Part shown: positions 22,653-24,758 of the stretch, in pieces
How the letters are laid out: each line of letters opens with the position of its first letter
Numbering within the stretch: position 1 is the first letter of the stretch
Source: Granulosicoccus sp964435305
GTDB lineage: Bacteria; Pseudomonadota; Gammaproteobacteria; Granulosicoccales; Granulosicoccaceae
NCBI GenBank assembly: GCA_964435305.1
Contig: CAYSZH010000060.1
Location: 1-24,758, forward strand
Length of the DNA: 24,758 nucleotides
Reading direction: 5' to 3'
Notes under the pieces: generated by a model
What the model was told of the DNA's origin: nothing
What the model saw: only the letters and a program-made list of their open reading frames with translations
Databases searched by the model: none
Translations under genes and position numbers: made by a program

Positions 22653-24758
22653 TTAGGCTGCCTGAATATTGGGGGCAACAAGAAATGGCAGCACTTCTGC
22701 AGCGGAAATTGGCGTACTCAAAAAGTAGCCTTGAATTTCGTTACATTCCAGTTTTTCGAGCAACTGCATCTGTTCAAGTGATTCCACACCTTCCGCGATC
22801 ACGTCCAGGTTCATTGACTGGGCCATCGCCACGACGGCTCGTGTGATAGCTTCATCATCCACACTGTTAAGAATATCGTCAACAAACGACTTGTCGATTT
22901 TAAGCCTGTCAATTGGAAATCGATTAAGATAACTCAGGCTTGAATACCCAGTGCCAAAATCATCTATAGCCAGCTCCACCCCAATGGCTTTAAGCGAGTG
23001 CAGAATCACCGTCGCTTTGTCTACATCCGTCATTAGAAGTGTTTCAGTTATTTCCAGCTCTAAACAACCGGCCGGGAGTTTGCACTCTTTTAATATCGAT
23101 GCAACCAGATCCGGGAAATTATCGGCCATGAATTGACGTACCGATATATTAACGGCTATACGTTCAATCGTCGCACCGTGTGACAACCAGTAAGCCATTT
23201 GCTTACAGGCCGTTCTCAATACCCATTCACCAATAGGAATGATCAGATTACTTTGCTCGGCTAGCGGGATAAAGGTGTCGGGGCCAACATTAATAAATTC
23301 TGGATTGTTCCAGCGCAGCAAAGCCTCAAATCCAATTATTTTCCCACTCCTGGTATTCAGTTGCGGTTGGTAGAGTAAATAGAGTTCGTCCTGTTGCACA
23401 GATTTACGTAGTGCGTTTTCCATTTTCAGCAACTCAACCGAAGATTCATTCATTCGAGAGTCGTAGAAGCAGTAGTTATTCTTACCAGCGCGCTTGGCCG
23501 AATACATGGCTGTATCCGCATTTTTTAACAAGCTATCTGTGTCATGACCATCTTGCGGGTATCTTGCTACACCAATTGAAGGCGTTATTGACAGTTCATG
23601 ACCATTAAGCGACATGGGCAGATTTAAATTGTATTTAATTCTGCTGGCCAATTGCTCGATAACGTCTGCGCTCTCCAGCCCTGTAAGCAGAAGCGTAAAT
23701 TCATCACCGCCAAACCGAGCTATAGACCATTCACTGAGTACAGCATTTGGCGAATCGGAATAGTCACCGCGATCTATCGTACTTTGTAATCGTTTGGCTA
23801 TTGTTCTAAGAAGATCGTCTCCAATACTATGTCCTAAGGTATCGTTGATACGCTTGAAATCATCGACATCCAGAAACATCACCACCAACTGCGCTTCATC
23901 TTCCATCGCATAGTCCAAAGCTTGCTCGAGCTTTTGCATAAATTGCACGCGATTGGACAAACCTGTAAGCGAGTCGAAATAGGCAAGTTGCTGGATTCGA
24001 AACTGTGAATGCTGCTGTGCGGTCACATCTTGTACAGTGCCAAAGATGACATCCGCATCTTCTCCACAGCCATAGGAGACGTATTGTTGTACATACATTG
24101 TTTCGCCGTCATCACTGTGCACACGATGGGTCAGGCCTTCTATTTGGTTTCCCGCAACGACATTATCAAACCAGTGAGTAGCGAAACGAAGATCGTCTTT
24201 GTGAATGATATCCAACAGGCCGTTGAGTGTTCGATCCACCGACGTGGCGTCGTGACCCAACACACTAACCAGCTCATCTGACCAGAACATTTCATGTTGA
24301 CCAAGCGTCATTTCCCAAGTGCCCAGCCGCGCAATTTCCTGAGCTCGGGTGAGTTTGTTGCGATTAATATCCAGCGCTCGTACTGTTTCAGCCAATTCAG
24401 TCATGGCACGGCTGGTACGCAAAAGGTAACGTACGCGATGGCCTAACAAAGATAAGTTAACCGGCTTACTAATAAAATCTGTGGCACCAGCATCGTAAGC
24501 ACGATCTACAGATGCTTCATCGTTGTTCCCAGTGACCATCAGCACCGGTAACAAATTATCACCAAGCGATTCTCGCAACGCGGCGCACGCAGCCAACCCA
24601 TCCATTCTTGGCATTTCTACGTCCATCAGGATTATGCTAGGCAATTGCGCTTCGACATTCTCCAAAGCCTCGACACCGTCAGCCGCTTGCAGGACGTCAA
24701 AGCCTTCCTTGACAAGGGCTTTACACATCAGCTTACGAACCATAGCATCATCATCCAC
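22653..24758 (-). CDS. REC–PAS–GGDEF–EAL c-di-GMP turnover protein (5' end beyond the window)
   Basis: The frame is open to the right edge. The visible 701 residues begin inside a receiver domain, at the acidic pocket VDDDAMVRK. In fragment numbering: the receiver has Asp46 (LMDVEMPRMDG) and Lys98-Pro99; a PAS domain is at about 140–248; the GGDEF domain has FGGDEF at 349–354, with DVDDFKRINDTLGH intact; the EAL domain has FEALLRW (EAL at 478–480), NIS, EITET, DDFGTGYSSL, KID, EGVES and QGY. Both enzymatic domains look complete, so synthesis and hydrolysis of c-di-GMP are both possible. The GGDEF domain lacks the RxxD inhibitory site and has a small insertion just before the signature. It lies 310 bp upstream of the Amt-kinase gene on the same strand, which makes its receiver a candidate phosphotransfer partner. 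Confidence 0.93.
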   Translation of the reverse strand: MDDDAMVRKLMCKALVKEGFDVLQAADGVEALENVEAQLPSIILMDVEMPRMDGLAACAALRESLGDNLLPVLMVTGNNDEASVDRAYDAGATDFISKPVNLSLLGHRVRYLLRTSRAMTELAETVRALDINRNKLTRAQEIARLGTWEMTLGQHEMFWSDELVSVLGHDATSVDRTLNGLLDIIHKDDLRFATHWFDNVVAGNQIEGLTHRVHSDDGETMYVQQYVSYGCGEDADVIFGTVQDVTAQQHSQFRIQQLAYFDSLTGLSNRVQFMQKLEQALDYAMEDEAQLVVMFLDVDDFKRINDTLGHSIGDDLLRTIAKRLQSTIDRGDYSDSPNAVLSEWSIARFGGDEFTLLLTGLESADVIEQLASRIKYNLNLPMSLNGHELSITPSIGVARYPQDGHDTDSLLKNADTAMYSAKRAGKNNYCFYDSRMNESSVELLKMENALRKSVQQDELYLLYQPQLNTRSGKIIGFEALLRWNNPEFINVGPDTFIPLAEQSNLIIPIGEWVLRTACKQMAYWLSHGATIERIAVNISVRQFMADNFPDLVASILKECKLPAGCLELEITETLLMTDVDKATVILHSLKAIGVELAIDDFGTGYSSLSYLNRFPIDRLKIDKSFVDDILNSVDDEAITRAVVAMAQSMNLDVIAEGVESLEQMQLLEKLECNEIQGYFLSTPISAAEVLPFLVAPNIQAA

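Overview
The window looks like a chromosomal segment of a free-living, non-enteric gammaproteobacterium, roughly half G+C by eye. The evidence is the set of family markers: gyrA diverging from a ubiG–yciK-type cluster (an arrangement I recall from Pseudomonas), PrmB, the EF-P/EpmA beta-lysylation pair, a DUF2058 (YaiL) protein, a HlyU-family protein and a pseudomonad-like lysine monooxygenase route. There are no rRNA or tRNA genes, IS elements, phage genes or CRISPR arrays. Most of it is core chromosome with some unusual signalling and envelope genes.

Left part (1–6676): the 5' part of gyrA runs leftward off the edge. Diverging from it is a tight rightward series: ubiG, a squalene/phytoene-synthase-fold protein without the Asp-rich motifs, a YciK-like SDR without the usual catalytic Ser, davA (5-aminopentanamidase), davB (L-lysine 2-monooxygenase) and a DUF2058 protein. 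DavB and DavA together convert L-lysine to 5-aminovalerate.

Middle (6696–11818): an outer-membrane barrel gene is split by a 100-N scaffold gap. The gap is flanked by an exact 55-bp duplicate, and collapsing the duplicate restores one reading frame. Then come a HlyU-family protein, an Ogt-type DNA repair methyltransferase, an SLT-type lipoprotein, a lipoprotein with a very acidic tail, a ProXp-ala/YbaK editing protein and a small PagP-like outer-membrane barrel with a structured leader.

Right-middle (11942–17670): prmB diverges from a copper-delivery pair (SCO1/SenC and PCu(A)C with a Met/His-rich tail), followed by psd. Converging on psd is an efp–epmA operon whose third gene overlaps epmA by ATGA and encodes an uncharacterised HExxHW protein.

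Right end (17872–24758): a signalling block. It holds a protein with degenerate receiver and GGDEF-like domains, a 1149-residue fusion of an ammonium transporter to a hybrid histidine kinase (Amt–HAMP-like–PAS–HisKA–HATPase–REC–REC), and upstream of it on the same strand a REC–PAS–GGDEF–EAL protein that runs off the window. The most interesting hypotheses are an ammonium-sensing transporter-kinase feeding c-di-GMP turnover, and an EF-P-linked HExxH protein. Everything here comes from reading the sequence; no database search or structure prediction was run.
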